From assembly GCA_965249185.1 (NCBI GenBank), contig CBDFLS010000002.1, positions 1,736,001 to 1,800,000 on the forward strand: 64,000 nt of DNA. Direction: 5' to 3'. Origin of the DNA: CBDFLS01 sp965249185. GTDB taxonomy: Bacteria; Chloroflexota; Dehalococcoidia; Lucifugimonadales; Australimonadaceae. Position numbers and translations under genes: made by a program. The notes below the pieces were generated by a model, which searched no databases, had not been told where the DNA came from, and was given only the letters and a program-made list of their open reading frames with translations. Position 1 is the first letter of the stretch, and each line of letters begins with the position of its first letter. Positions 16,607 to 27,285 of the stretch are shown piece after piece.

Positions 16607-17311
16607 CTACTGCGCGAGGCCGCCGAAGCCGTAGAGGAAGTAGCCGCCCGTCGTGCCGACCTCTATGCGCCAGCCGAGGCCTGCCAGCCGCGCCTCCAGC
16701 TCTTCCGGGCGGTAGTAGACCTTGACGATACGGTACCGGTCACCGCTGTTGAGCTGGCGGTCCGATGTGATGGACTTCGGCCCCTCCAGCCGCTGGTCGA
16801 TGGCCGTCGAAGTCTCGTCGGGCAGGGAGTCCATGAAGAAGACCCGGCCCCCCGGCGCCAGGCACGAGCGCACCATCTCCCAGAAGGGCTCGAACCGGTT
16901 CGGCGGCACGTGCGAGAGCCAGAAGCCGAAGAAGACCACGTCGTATTCGGCGTCCGGGCGCCAGGCGAAGACGTCCGCTTGCACGTAGCGCGTCGCTGAC
17001 GACCCGGTCCGCTGGCGGGCGATGGCGAGCATCTCCGGCGACGCATCCACCGCGGTGACATGCCCCGCCGACCGGACCAGGTGGCGCGTCCAGTTGCCGG
17101 TGCCGCAGGCCAGCTCCAGCACACGGCCCTTCGGACCGAAGGAGCGGAGCGCCCTCGCCAGCTTGCGCCCTTCGGCGTGCCAGCGCCGGTTGAGCGCCGG
17201 GCCCCGGTCGTAGCGGCCCTGGCGCAGCCACCACTGGTCGTACTCGCCCGCCCGCGCCTGATAGTAGGCCCGCTGCTCCTGGAGAAGCCGCTCCGTCTCC
17301 CGTGGGTCCAT
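16607..17311 (-). CDS. SAM-dependent methyltransferase (class I)
   Basis: A 234-residue class I methyltransferase. VLELACGTGNWTRHL is SAM-binding motif I, VTAVDASPEML motif II, and DVVFFGFWLSHVPP motif IV. ATG 17311 (MDPRETERLL) is chosen because a longer reading from 17350 would overlap the preceding gene. It lies 7 bases after the phosphatase gene and is probably co-transcribed. The substrate is unknown. Confidence 0.85.
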   Translation of the reverse strand: MDPRETERLLQEQRAYYQARAGEYDQWWLRQGRYDRGPALNRRWHAEGRKLARALRSFGPKGRVLELACGTGNWTRHLVRSAGHVTAVDASPEMLAIARQRTGSSATRYVQADVFAWRPDAEYDVVFFGFWLSHVPPNRFEPFWEMVRSCLAPGGRVFFMDSLPDETSTAIDQRLEGPKSITSDRQLNSGDRYRIVKVYYRPEELEARLAGLGWRIEVGTTGGYFLYGFGGLAQ

Positions 17312-17318
17312 GGCGTGC

Positions 17319-18083
17319 TTAGATGTCCTCCGGGCCGTCGCCGGGCCCATCGAGCAGCGCGGCTCTCAGGGCGTCGAGGGTGCTTTCGCCGACACCGATG
17401 GAGCGCGCGTAGCCCGCCGCGCCGCCGTAGCGCCGGTCGAGGTAGTCGAGCGTGGATTCCATCACTTCAGGACGGCACTCCATGAGACGGGCGTGCACCT
17501 CCATATCGCGGCCCAACAACCTCGCATTCTCCATAAGCTCCGGAAGCAGCGGTGTGATGTATAGTCCGGTCAGAGCGTAATCCTCAACCACGTCCCTTCG
17601 GGCCACCCCCAGCAGCTCCAGCAGCAGCGCCACCAGGATCCCGGTGCGGTCCTTGCCTCCAGCGCAGTGAACGACCGCCGGGAACGTGTCGGACGTAGCC
17701 ATGGACTCCATGATGCCGGAAATACGCCCCTGGCACTCCTCAAGGACCCACAGGTAGAATTCCCCTATCGTGCTAGGAGGCTTGAGCGCCATTACGTCCG
17801 GCGCCATGGGCTGGTGGCGATAGTCGAGGCCACCCCCTGCGGCAAATGGGTTTGGCCAGTCCCGCACCTCGTGCTCGAACCGCAGGTCAATGATGCTGCG
17901 GACGCCCATGTCCACCATCTGCCGCTGGCTGGCCGGCGTCAGCCGGTGGAGGCTATCGGACCTGAACAGCGTCCGCCAGCGCACGGCGCGTCCGTCGGCG
18001 GCCCGGTAGCCGCCCACGTCCCGGAAGTTATGGGTGCCCTCGATGGGCAGGTGACGTTGGTTCTCCGCTCCGTCCGTGGTCAT
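17319..18083 (-). CDS. Tyrosine-protein-phosphatase-family protein
   Basis: A 254-residue phosphatase of the Y_phosphatase3 type. The P-loop is HCAGGKDRTG, with nucleophile Cys140 and Arg146. NFRDVGGY near the N-terminus is typical of the family. Members hydrolyse phosphotyrosine or phosphoinositides. It starts 7 bases after the DUF255 gene ends if ATG 18083 is used; ATG 18101 would overlap it by 11 bases. Confidence 0.88.
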   Translation of the reverse strand: MTTDGAENQRHLPIEGTHNFRDVGGYRAADGRAVRWRTLFRSDSLHRLTPASQRQMVDMGVRSIIDLRFEHEVRDWPNPFAAGGGLDYRHQPMAPDVMALKPPSTIGEFYLWVLEECQGRISGIMESMATSDTFPAVVHCAGGKDRTGILVALLLELLGVARRDVVEDYALTGLYITPLLPELMENARLLGRDMEVHARLMECRPEVMESTLDYLDRRYGGAAGYARSIGVGESTLDALRAALLDGPGDGPEDI

Positions 18084-18090
18084 ATGCGGC

Positions 18091-20151
<2,061 letters not shown>

Positions 20152-20449
20152 GCGCTCATCATACCAGCCAGGGCGCAGCCCTGGACCCAGCAGGGTGACC
20201 CTTCCCTTCGGCGAGCCTGCCCTGTCGCCACCGCGGAGAGCAGAGCCGAAGGGCTCAAGGGAGACCCTTCGACAAGCCCTTTGTTCCGCTCAAAGGCGCC
20301 CCTTCGACAGGCTCAGGGTGAGCGGTCTTTACCTCGCTCGTGGTGAGCTTGTCGAACCATAAGCGGAGCATCATCGGACAGGGTGACGTGTATGGGAAGG
20401 TCTGGGAACCCAACTCTTGGTAGAAATGGGTTCCCAGACGGTGCCCCGC
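20152..20449. repeat. Dispersed repeats between genes
   Basis: No gene is seen. 20301-20358 carries the CCTTCGACAGGCTCAGGGTG repeat, with a GTGAGCTTGTCGAACC end, related to copies at 23929-24017, 54531-54580 and 58670-58990. 20402-20438 is a CTGGGAACCC/GGGTTCCCAG hairpin related to the ends of the MITE-like element. Confidence 0.7.
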
Positions 20450-21058
20450 TTACAGCAGGGCCAGAGCCGTCATGACACCGCCGGCTGCTAGCGGCACGGT
20501 GAAGTTGTCGTCGAGGGGCAGGGGTAGCAGCTCCACGACGGCTGCCACCGCTACGCCCACGGCCACCCACCAGGCCAGCGGCACGTCGGGGTGGAGCGCG
20601 GCGAGTGCTCCCGCGGCGCCCGCGGCCACCGCGAACGCCAGCGTGCCCGCCAGCGACTTGCCGAAGATCCTGCCCCTGCCGCTGCGCGAGCCCACCACCG
20701 CGGCGGCGGGGTCGCCCACGGCCACGAAGAGCAGTCCCAGCACCGCCGCCTCGCGGCTGAACCACACGAAGGCCAGCATCGCCGCCAGTATGAGGAAGGT
20801 AGCGCCGGTGACCCTGGTCCGCTCGGCGGACTTGAAGAGCGGTATCGACCGCAGCAGGAGGTCGTTGAACGGGGGCACGGCCGCCCGGACCGCTTCGGCC
20901 GCCAGAGCCACGACGCCGAGGCCCAGGAGTCCCCAGACCATCCACGACGCTGGCAAATAGAGGCCGGCCACCGGGATGCTGGAGCCGGCCAGTAGATGGA
21001 AGACGTGACGATAGGCGGGAGGCGGGTGCGCTCGGGAGGCCTCTGTGGGCGAGGTCAT
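20450..21058 (-). CDS. CTP-dependent polyprenol/phytol kinase-like membrane protein
   Basis: A 202-residue integral membrane protein with about six hydrophobic segments. It resembles the dolichol kinase/VTE5/phosphatidate cytidylyltransferase superfamily: HVFHLLAG near the N-terminus, ERTRVTGATF, AVGDPAAAVVG, GKSLAGTLAF, and VELLPLPLDDNFTVPL near the C-terminus. Members use CTP to phosphorylate isoprenoid alcohols. It ends at a repeat region and starts 63 bases before the cysteine desulfurase stop. The exact substrate is unknown. Confidence 0.8.
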   Translation of the reverse strand: MTSPTEASRAHPPPAYRHVFHLLAGSSIPVAGLYLPASWMVWGLLGLGVVALAAEAVRAAVPPFNDLLLRSIPLFKSAERTRVTGATFLILAAMLAFVWFSREAAVLGLLFVAVGDPAAAVVGSRSGRGRIFGKSLAGTLAFAVAAGAAGALAALHPDVPLAWWVAVGVAVAAVVELLPLPLDDNFTVPLAAGGVMTALALL

Positions 21059-21121
21059 GACGTCATGGAGGGTTCTTCCGGTGGGCAGTGGTCTCTTTGG
21101 AGCAGGACAGGGAGGCTGGCG

Positions 21122-22333
21122 CTAACGGCCCGGGGCCCCGGCCATGGCGCGCAGACGGCCCACCAGGCCCGCGAGGGTGTCCAGCACGAAGTCCACCTCC
21201 TGCTCCGTGTTCTCCGGGCCCAGGGTGAGGCGGAGGCTCCCGCGCGCCAGCTCCTCCGGCTGGCCCATGGCCAGGAGCACGTGGGACGGCTCCAGCGACG
21301 CCGAGGTGCAGGCGCTGCCGCTGGAGGCGGCCACTCCCGCCAAGTCCAGTCCCAGCAGGACCGACTCGCCCTCCACGCCGTGGAAGGAGAAGTTGACGTT
21401 GTTGGGCAGGCGCGCGGTGGGATGGCCGTTCAGTACGGCGCCTTGGACCCGCTCCTGGATGCCGCTGATCAGCCGGTCGCGGAGCGCGAGGCAGTGGCGG
21501 GCGGCCTCCTCCCGCCGGCGCTCCGCCATGTCCAGGGCCAGGCTCATGCCGACGATCCCCGGTACGTTCTCGGTGCCGGCGCGCCGCTCCCGCTCCTGGG
21601 CGCCGCCCACCTGCGTGGGGACGAAGGGCGTGCCCCGCCGGATATACAGCGCGCCCACGCCCTTGGGGCCGTTGAACTTGTGGGCCGAGAGGCTGAGCAG
21701 GTCCACGCCGAGCCGCTGCACGTTCAGGTCCAGGAAGCCGGCGCCTTGGACGGCGTCGGTGTGTACCACGACGGTCCGGTCCATCTCCTTGGCCCTGGCC
21801 TTGACCCGCCGCGCGACCTCCTCCACGGGCTGAACGGTGCCCACCTCGTTGTTGGCCAGCATGATGCTGACCACCGTGGTCTCGCCGGTGACCGCCCGCT
21901 CCACGGCTTCCGGGTCCACCAGGCCGTGCCGGTCCACGGGGAGAAGGGTCACCGAGAAGCCGAGGCGTTCCAGCAGATGGGCCACGTTGAGGACGGCGTG
22001 GTGCTCCACCGCCGAGGTGACGATGTGCCTGCCGGCGTCCTGGAGGGCCAGGGCCGCGCCCAACAGCGCCGCGTTATCCGACTCGGTGCCTCCGCTGGTG
22101 AAGGCCACCTCGCCCGTCCGGGCGCCCAGGACGTGGGCCACCCGCTCTCGGGACTCGTCCAGCGCCCGGCGGCCGTCCTGGGCCAGCGCGTAGATGCTGG
22201 AGGGGTTGCCGTAGCGCCGCGAGAAATAGGGCTCCATGGCGGCGAATACGACCGGGTCCAGCGCGGTGGTTGCCGCGTGGTCCATGTAGATAGTTGCCGC
22301 GTGATCCATGTAGGTAGTTGAAGCAGAACTCAT
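21122..22333 (-). CDS. iscS: Cysteine desulfurase (NifS/IscS type)
   Basis: A 403-residue PLP enzyme releasing sulfur from cysteine for Fe-S clusters and thio-tRNA. HTDAVQG (191-197) contacts PLP, SAHKFNGPKG holds the PLP lysine K219, and SSGSACTS holds the catalytic C342. The N-terminal motif YMDHAATT is preceded by a second copy, TYMDHAAT, because of a 24-bp tandem duplication (22269-22316). The real start could be at the second methionine. Together with the Rieske and other Fe-S proteins here, demand for clusters is evident. Confidence 0.93.
   Translation of the reverse strand: MSSASTTYMDHAATIYMDHAATTALDPVVFAAMEPYFSRRYGNPSSIYALAQDGRRALDESRERVAHVLGARTGEVAFTSGGTESDNAALLGAALALQDAGRHIVTSAVEHHAVLNVAHLLERLGFSVTLLPVDRHGLVDPEAVERAVTGETTVVSIMLANNEVGTVQPVEEVARRVKARAKEMDRTVVVHTDAVQGAGFLDLNVQRLGVDLLSLSAHKFNGPKGVGALYIRRGTPFVPTQVGGAQERERRAGTENVPGIVGMSLALDMAERRREEAARHCLALRDRLISGIQERVQGAVLNGHPTARLPNNVNFSFHGVEGESVLLGLDLAGVAASSGSACTSASLEPSHVLLAMGQPEELARGSLRLTLGPENTEQEVDFVLDTLAGLVGRLRAMAGAPGR
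22269..22316. repeat. 24-bp tandem duplication at the cysteine desulfurase N-terminus
   Basis: Two 24-bp units differing at two positions. In frame they encode the YMDHAAT segment twice. Confidence 0.85.
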
Positions 22334-22433
22334 AGCAGTCCGCGGACGGGACGCACCTTCGGGGCGTGCATCGCGGCCGTCCTCGGGCCGTGCAGCAAGG
22401 GTATTGTATCACCGGCCATGGGGCGCGGTTGGC

Positions 22434-23327
22434 TCAGGATGGCGGGGTAGCGTACGCCATCAGCTTGTAGGCGAGCTTCGCCGCGGTGTAGGCGCACGAC
22501 TCCGGGCCCTCGGGCGGCGCCAGCTCCATAACGTCGAACCCGACGATACGCCGGCGCTCCGCCACGGCCCGCAGCAGCCCCAGGACCTCCCACCAACCCA
22601 TGCCGCCCGGCTCGGGCGTGCCCACGGCGGGCATCAGCGACGGGTCGAAGACGTCCAGGTCGACGCTGACGTAGACGTTGGCCGTCAGGCGGTCCACGAT
22701 GGCGTCCACCTCGGTCACGGGCTCTCTCCCGCGAGGGAACATGGGGACCCGCCCCCCTTTCAGGAACTCGTGGCCCTCCTCGCTGATGCTGCGGACACCC
22801 ACCAGCACCACGGGCGCCCACTCCAGAGTGCGCCGGGCCGCCGAGGCGTGGCTGTGGGCGGAGCCCTGGTACTCGTCTCGCAGGTCGGTATGGGCGTCGA
22901 GGAAGAGCACGGAGAGGTCGGCGTGGTGCTGGGCCACCGCCCGCACGGCGCCGGAGGTGAGCGAGTGCTCCCCCCCGAGCAGGCACACCAGCTTGTCCTG
23001 CTCGGCGTACCAGCCCACCGCCTCCGTGACCCGGGCCACCATGCGCTCCGGGCCGCCGGCGTGGGGCTCCATCTCCGGCGCCGTGTAGATGCCGACGTCC
23101 GACGGGGAGCGGCCTAGCTCGGGGTCGAAGTCCTCCATCTGACGGGAGGCGCGGATTATGGCGGAGGGGCCCTCGCGGGCGCCGCTCCGGTAGCTGGTGG
23201 TGGCGTCGTAGGGCGCGGGCAGCACGACCACGCGGCTGCGCTCCAACGTGTGTTCGTCGTCGGCGAGCGCCAGAAAGGTGTTGGGGGTGGACGCCCAGGC
23301 GGGCTCGCACTTCGCTCCCTGTGCCAT
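22434..23327 (-). CDS. speB: Agmatinase/arginase-family ureohydrolase
   Basis: A 297-residue binuclear manganese ureohydrolase. The metal-binding motifs are GGEHSLTSG, FLDAHTDLRD and VDLDVFDPS. Members hydrolyse agmatine to putrescine and urea, or arginine, formiminoglutamate or guanidino acids. Agmatinase is favoured because SpeD lies 35 bases upstream in the same direction, giving a polyamine operon. ATG 23327 follows an AGGCGG site; a longer reading to 23459 would overlap speD. Confidence 0.85.
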   Translation of the reverse strand: MAQGAKCEPAWASTPNTFLALADDEHTLERSRVVVLPAPYDATTSYRSGAREGPSAIIRASRQMEDFDPELGRSPSDVGIYTAPEMEPHAGGPERMVARVTEAVGWYAEQDKLVCLLGGEHSLTSGAVRAVAQHHADLSVLFLDAHTDLRDEYQGSAHSHASAARRTLEWAPVVLVGVRSISEEGHEFLKGGRVPMFPRGREPVTEVDAIVDRLTANVYVSVDLDVFDPSLMPAVGTPEPGGMGWWEVLGLLRAVAERRRIVGFDVMELAPPEGPESCAYTAAKLAYKLMAYATPPS

Positions 23328-23362
23328 CGCCGCCTCGCCTCGGCCGTCGGCGCTCCGTGGCG

Positions 23363-23776
23363 CTACGGGCGCTGGTGGAGCGCCTTCCGTTCGCTCTCCA
23401 CCGCCCGCTGGCCGTGGACCGCGTCCAGGTACTCCAGGCCGCGCTCCAGCGTCCACCACTTCACCTCGGCCATGGTGAACACCTGGCGGACCTCATCGAG
23501 GACCCGCTCCGTTTCGAACGTTTTGCAGGAGAAGACATCGATGTTGATATGGCTTCGGTCGGGGAAGGTGTGGACGCTGATGTGGCTCTCGGCGATGATC
23601 ACGAACCCGGATACTCCCCAGTCCTCCGGCGTGGGACCCCGGTAGGTGAGCACGGCGGGCACAGTGATCTTGGTCATCTGGACGGCGTCCGGGAAGGTGT
23701 CCAAGAAGCGTTGGATGTAGTCGGGGTCCGATAGCTGCTGATAGTCGCAGCCGTACCCGTCGATGACCAGGTGCAT
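23363..23776 (-). CDS. speD: S-adenosylmethionine decarboxylase proenzyme (prokaryotic type)
   Basis: A 137-residue pyruvoyl enzyme making decarboxylated SAM for spermidine synthesis. ESHISVHTFP contains the self-cleavage serine S64 (which becomes pyruvoyl) and H69; C84 in FSCKTF is the third catalytic residue. These match the Thermotoga-type enzyme with an offset of one. ATG 23776 has AAGGAAG upstream; the reading can extend 16 codons further, but those residues are unlike the family. Confidence 0.92.
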   Translation of the reverse strand: MHLVIDGYGCDYQQLSDPDYIQRFLDTFPDAVQMTKITVPAVLTYRGPTPEDWGVSGFVIIAESHISVHTFPDRSHINIDVFSCKTFETERVLDEVRQVFTMAEVKWWTLERGLEYLDAVHGQRAVESERKALHQRP

Positions 23777-23833
23777 TCGCTGCTTCCTTTCGGCGCCGGG
23801 GAGGTGATACGGTCCGCTGGGCAACGGCCACGT

Positions 23834-23862
23834 AGGATACCATCGCAGCTACGGCCATACAA
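23834..23862 (-). promoter_or_regulatory. Promoter of the speD-speB operon
   Basis: Minus-strand TTGTAT (23862-23857), a 17-bp spacer and TATCCT (23839-23834), about 58 bases before the speD start. Confidence 0.55.
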
Positions 23863-23873
23863 GCAGGGCCAGG

Positions 23874-24018
23874 GTGACCCTTCCCTTCGCTCGGGGTAAA
23901 GACCGCTCATGGGCGACCCTTCGAGAGCCTCAGGGTGAGCGGTCTTTACCTCCGCTCGTGGTGAGCCCCGATCTTATCGAGAGTCCGACGTTGTCGGACC
24001 CGTCGAACCATGAGCGAA
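23874..24018. repeat. Dispersed CTCAGGGTGAGCGGTCTTTAC repeat region
   Basis: Contains the TCAGGGTGAGCGGTCTTTAC core followed by GCTCGTGGTGAGC, GAGAGTCCGACGTTGTCGGAC and GTCGAACCATGAGCGAAG. Related blocks are at 20301, 54531 and 58670. No gene is seen between 23863 and 24219. Confidence 0.65.
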
Positions 24019-24098
24019 GCAGTATCGGCCAAGGCCCGCGCCCTGGTGCAGGCCGCGCATCGCCGGTGCTATACTCGCCGCACTTTTCGGTATATTCG

Positions 24099-24206
24099 AG
24101 GGGCCATGGGGGCATTGCACGTGAGTGCTTGTCCCGATCCCAACGGGGCAGGCCCCCAGTAGAAGGGGCCATGGGGGCATTGCACGGAGTGCAGGCCCCC
24201 AGTAGA
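24099..24206 (+). repeat. Tandem hairpin repeat in the cinA leader
   Basis: Two direct copies (24099-24162 and 24164-24206) each begin AGGGGCCATGGGGGCATTGC and end GCAGGCCCCCAGTAGA. GGGGGC and GCCCCC pair in each. Copy 1 has about 20 extra bases in the loop. They lie between a TGCTATACT extended -10 (TATACT at 24070-24075) and the cinA start. Confidence 0.7.
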
Positions 24207-24219
24207 TAAGAGGGCCGCG

Positions 24220-25491
24220 TTGAAGGCAGAGATTATCGCAGTGGGCACCGAGCTGCTCATGGGCGAGACGGCCGATACCAACTCCTCCTGGCTGGCCATG
24301 CGCATGCCGGAGGTGGGCCTGGAGTTGCGGTGGATCACGGTGGTGGGCGACGATATGGAGCGGCTGCGTGGGCAGCTCGAGCTGGCCTGGCGCCGCTCTG
24401 ACTACATCTTCACCATCGGCGGGCTGGGCCCCACGGAGGACGACATCACCCGCGATGCCATCGCCGGGGTGCTCGATGAGCCGCTGACCACGGACCCCGA
24501 GCTGATCGAATGGCTGGAGCAGAGCTTCCTGCGCAGGGGCATCGCCATGCCGTCGCATAACCGGCGCCAGGCGGGCACCATCCCATCGGCCACGGCGGTG
24601 CAGAACACCATGGGCACCGCGCCGGGCTGGTGGGTGGAGAGGGACGGCCGGGTGCTGGTCACGATGCCGGGACCGCCCGGAGAGCTTCAGGAGATGTGGA
24701 GCTCCAGGGTATCGCTCCGCCTGAAGGAGCGGGTCACGGGCAGCATCATACGCACCCGCACCTTCAAGACCATTGGTCTCAGCGAGGCCGCCCTGGATGA
24801 GATGGTCAAGCACCTCTACGGCCAGGAGGGGCTGGACTTGGGCTGTTACACCAGGCTCGATGGCATCGCGCTGCGCGCTATCGCCAAGGCGCCCGATGAG
24901 CCGGCGGCGATGGCCCGGCTCCAGACGCTGGAGGAGCAGATGCGCTCGGTCCTCGGCCCGCACCTGTGGGGCCTGGACGAGGAGAGGCCGGAGCACCGCT
25001 TGGGCGAGCTGCTGCGCGAGCGAGGCTATTCCCTGGCGGTGGTGGAGTCGTGCACCGGCGGACTGCTGGCCGGCGCGATAACGGAGGTGGCCGGGAGCTC
25101 CGATTACTTCGTGGGAGGAACGGTGGCCTACGTCAACCGGCTCAAGACCGCCGTGGGCGTTGACCCGGGCGTCATCGAGCGCTACGGGGCGGTCAGCGGG
25201 GAGTGCGCCGCGGCCATGGCGGATGCGGCTCGCACCGCCTACGGCACCGACTGCGGCATCGGTCTGACGGGCGTGGCGGGCCCGTCGGAGCTGGAGGGCG
25301 TACCGGTGGGCACGGTCTACATCGGCGTCGCGCAGCCGGGCGGCTCCAGCGTAAGCTACCACCGTTTCCCGCCCCGGCGGCCCCTGGTACGCGGACGCGC
25401 GGTGGCGATGGCGCTGCTGGAGATGTGTCAGGCGCTGGGGCGAACCGCCGGGCCGCCCCCTCGGTCTACAGGCGCCCAGCGAAGCCGCTGA
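24220..25491 (+). CDS. cinA: CinA family protein (MoCF-like plus PncC amidase domains)
   Basis: A 423-residue two-domain protein. The N-terminal molybdopterin-binding-like domain (MKAEIIAVGTELLMGETADT, then TIGGLGPTEDDITRDAIA) hydrolyses ADP-ribose in known members. The C-terminal PncC domain (about 265-410), with ESCTGGLLAG, deamidates nicotinamide mononucleotide. Both serve NAD recycling. The start is TTG 24220; the family opening begins there and no ATG is available. Length is normal. Confidence 0.93.
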   Translation: MKAEIIAVGTELLMGETADTNSSWLAMRMPEVGLELRWITVVGDDMERLRGQLELAWRRSDYIFTIGGLGPTEDDITRDAIAGVLDEPLTTDPELIEWLEQSFLRRGIAMPSHNRRQAGTIPSATAVQNTMGTAPGWWVERDGRVLVTMPGPPGELQEMWSSRVSLRLKERVTGSIIRTRTFKTIGLSEAALDEMVKHLYGQEGLDLGCYTRLDGIALRAIAKAPDEPAAMARLQTLEEQMRSVLGPHLWGLDEERPEHRLGELLRERGYSLAVVESCTGGLLAGAITEVAGSSDYFVGGTVAYVNRLKTAVGVDPGVIERYGAVSGECAAAMADAARTAYGTDCGIGLTGVAGPSELEGVPVGTVYIGVAQPGGSSVSYHRFPPRRPLVRGRAVAMALLEMCQALGRTAGPPPRSTGAQRSR

Positions 25492-25555
25492 CGGACAACC
25501 CGGTGGCGGTGCGAGCCGCCTCCGCTTCGCGGGGGGCCATGCCCTGTCTACGTGC

Positions 25556-25593
25556 GTAAGCCTGAGCTCCGACTTGTCGGAGATCAGGCTTAC
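25556..25593. terminator. Bidirectional inverted repeat between convergent genes
   Basis: Arms of 18 bp (GTAAGCCTGAGCTCCGAC and its complement with one mismatch) with a 2-base loop. It lies between cinA and the convergent gene ending at 25638. There is no T-tract, so a terminator role is likely from position but not proven. Confidence 0.5.
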
Positions 25594-25637
25594 CAGGCAA
25601 AGGGACCTGTGTAGGACCGCGAATCTTGGGACAGCGG

Positions 25638-25931
25638 CTACCGGACGACGCCGACGCGCTTGAGCAGAGCCGGAAACTCCTCGACGCTCGCCACCGGCCA
25701 GACCTCCGGATAGTTGTCGGTTACGATCCAGGCCTTGTGCAACGCTTCGAAGAAGACATCCTCGTTGGCGGCCTCCAGGATAATCGTAACGGCGCGGCGG
25801 GTGAGTGCGAAGTACATGCCGATGGGGTTCAGGGCCTGCCACGTTCCTATCATCTCTTGAATCTTCTCCGGGGTCTCTTCAAGCTCGGCCCCGATGTCCG
25901 CGTCCAACTCCATCTGGATAATGTATTTCAT
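25638..25931 (-). CDS. Small unrecognised protein, possible dimeric alpha/beta barrel
   Basis: A 97-residue protein opening MKYIIQMELDADIG, with two predicted beta-alpha-beta units and a middle segment FALTRRAVTIILEA. The pattern recalls small ferredoxin-like dimeric barrels such as muconolactone isomerase or DUF3303, but no diagnostic motif is visible. It starts behind GAAGGAGCGAAGT, a good ribosome-binding site. It stands alone, convergent with cinA and 105 bases after the ketopantoate-reductase-like gene. Confidence 0.6.
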   Translation of the reverse strand: MKYIIQMELDADIGAELEETPEKIQEMIGTWQALNPIGMYFALTRRAVTIILEAANEDVFFEALHKAWIVTDNYPEVWPVASVEEFPALLKRVGVVR

Positions 25932-26036
25932 ACTTCGCTCCTTCTGTTTTTCAGGGCGCGTGGCCGGCTGGTCTTCACGGCGTATTCTATCACCGGCTGT
26001 CGGCGCCGCAAGGCGAGGAGCACGACAAGAGCGGAC

Positions 26037-27020
26037 CTAGGATGTCCGGGACCGGAGGAGGGTGAACTCCAGCAGCTTCGCGGAGGCGTAGAGGGTCTGG
26101 GTGTGAGACATGGGAACGCCCAGCTTGCCGCCCAGCTCCACCACCGCTCCCACGAGGCTCTCCAGCTCCAGTGGCCTGCCGGTCTCCACGTCCTGGAGCA
26201 TGGAGGTCTTGTGGTGGCCCACCTTCGCCGCGCCGGCCAGCCGCTGTTCGATGCTCACCGGCAGCTCGATGCCCAAGGCCCTGGCCACGGCGTCGGCCTC
26301 GGCCATCACGGCGTGGGCGATGGCGCGCGTACCGGGGTCCGTGGCGATCTCCACCAGCGTGGCCCGGGTGAGGGCGCTCAGCGGGTTGAAGGCCACGTTG
26401 CCCAGCAGCTTCACCCACAGGTCCTGGCGGATGCGAGGGCGGACGGGGGCCCTGAGCCCGGCCCCGATAAAGGCGCCGGCGAGCCGCTTGGCGCGCTCGC
26501 TGGTGGAGCCGTCCAGCTCCCCGATGGAGAAGCGGTCCCCTTCGATGTGCTCGACAACGCCGGGCTCGGCGATGACCGCCGAGGGGTAGACCACGCAGCC
26601 GATAATGCGACGCGGCTCGATGGCCGAGGCGATGACGCCGCCCGGGTCCACGCTCTCCAGGCTCGTGCCCTCCCAGGGCCCGCCGTGGTCGTGGAAGTAC
26701 CACCAGGGGATGCCGTTCTGGGCGGAGACGACCATGGTGTCCGGCCCCAGCAGCGGGGCCAACCTGGGCGCGATGGCCGTGAGGCTGTGGGCTTTGGCGG
26801 CTAGCACGACCGCGTCCACCTCGCCCACGGCGGTGGGGTTGGCGGCGGCGGCCGGGTGCGCCTCGAAGTCGCCCAGGGGGCTGCGCACGCGAACGCCGTG
26901 GTCCAGCATCGCCTGCAGGTGCGGACCCCGGGCGATGAGGCTGACGTCTTCACCGGCCAGCGATAGCCTGGCGCCCAGATAGGCGCCGATGGCTCCCGCT
27001 CCGTAGATGGCGAACCTCAT
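26037..27020 (-). CDS. panE: Ketopantoate reductase-family protein (PanE/ApbA)
   Basis: A 327-residue NADP-dependent 2-dehydropantoate 2-reductase-family enzyme of pantothenate synthesis. The Rossmann motif is GAGAIGAYLG (residues 7-16). VKLLGNVAFNPLSALT holds the catalytic lysine and asparagine, and a C-terminal ApbA_C helix domain contains MLQDVETGRPLELE. ATG 27020 follows GGGGAGGGAGC. No other pantothenate gene lies nearby, and paralogues with other 2-keto acids exist, so specificity is not certain. Confidence 0.83.
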   Translation of the reverse strand: MRFAIYGAGAIGAYLGARLSLAGEDVSLIARGPHLQAMLDHGVRVRSPLGDFEAHPAAAANPTAVGEVDAVVLAAKAHSLTAIAPRLAPLLGPDTMVVSAQNGIPWWYFHDHGGPWEGTSLESVDPGGVIASAIEPRRIIGCVVYPSAVIAEPGVVEHIEGDRFSIGELDGSTSERAKRLAGAFIGAGLRAPVRPRIRQDLWVKLLGNVAFNPLSALTRATLVEIATDPGTRAIAHAVMAEADAVARALGIELPVSIEQRLAGAAKVGHHKTSMLQDVETGRPLELESLVGAVVELGGKLGVPMSHTQTLYASAKLLEFTLLRSRTS

Positions 27021-27064
27021 GAATGCCGCTCCCTCCCCGTGGCCATTCCAAGGATGGATACCAC

Positions 27065-27160
27065 TGGGAACCACTTTCTTGGGAGAAAGTAGTTCCCATA
27101 CCCTCCGCAAAGAACTTCACGGCTAGGGTCCGGTCGGACCGGACCTCAATCACGAGGTTT
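27065..27160. repeat. MITE-like element, half copy B
   Basis: One terminal hairpin (GGGAACCACTTTC/GAAAGTAGTTCCC), the CCCTCCGCAAAGAACTT block and a palindrome GGTCCGGTCGGACCGGACC, matching copies A and C. The second terminal hairpin is missing or diverged. The rest of 27021-27285 shows no gene. Confidence 0.65.
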
Positions 27161-27285
27161 TGTTTGGGCAAGCTGCCCTTTAAGCTAAATTTAGCGACCT
27201 CGTGCGCATGAATTTACGTCGCCGCCCTAGGTTCGTGTCCTCGATGGCTTTTCAGGAGACGATCATCTAACCTCCAAACACAACA

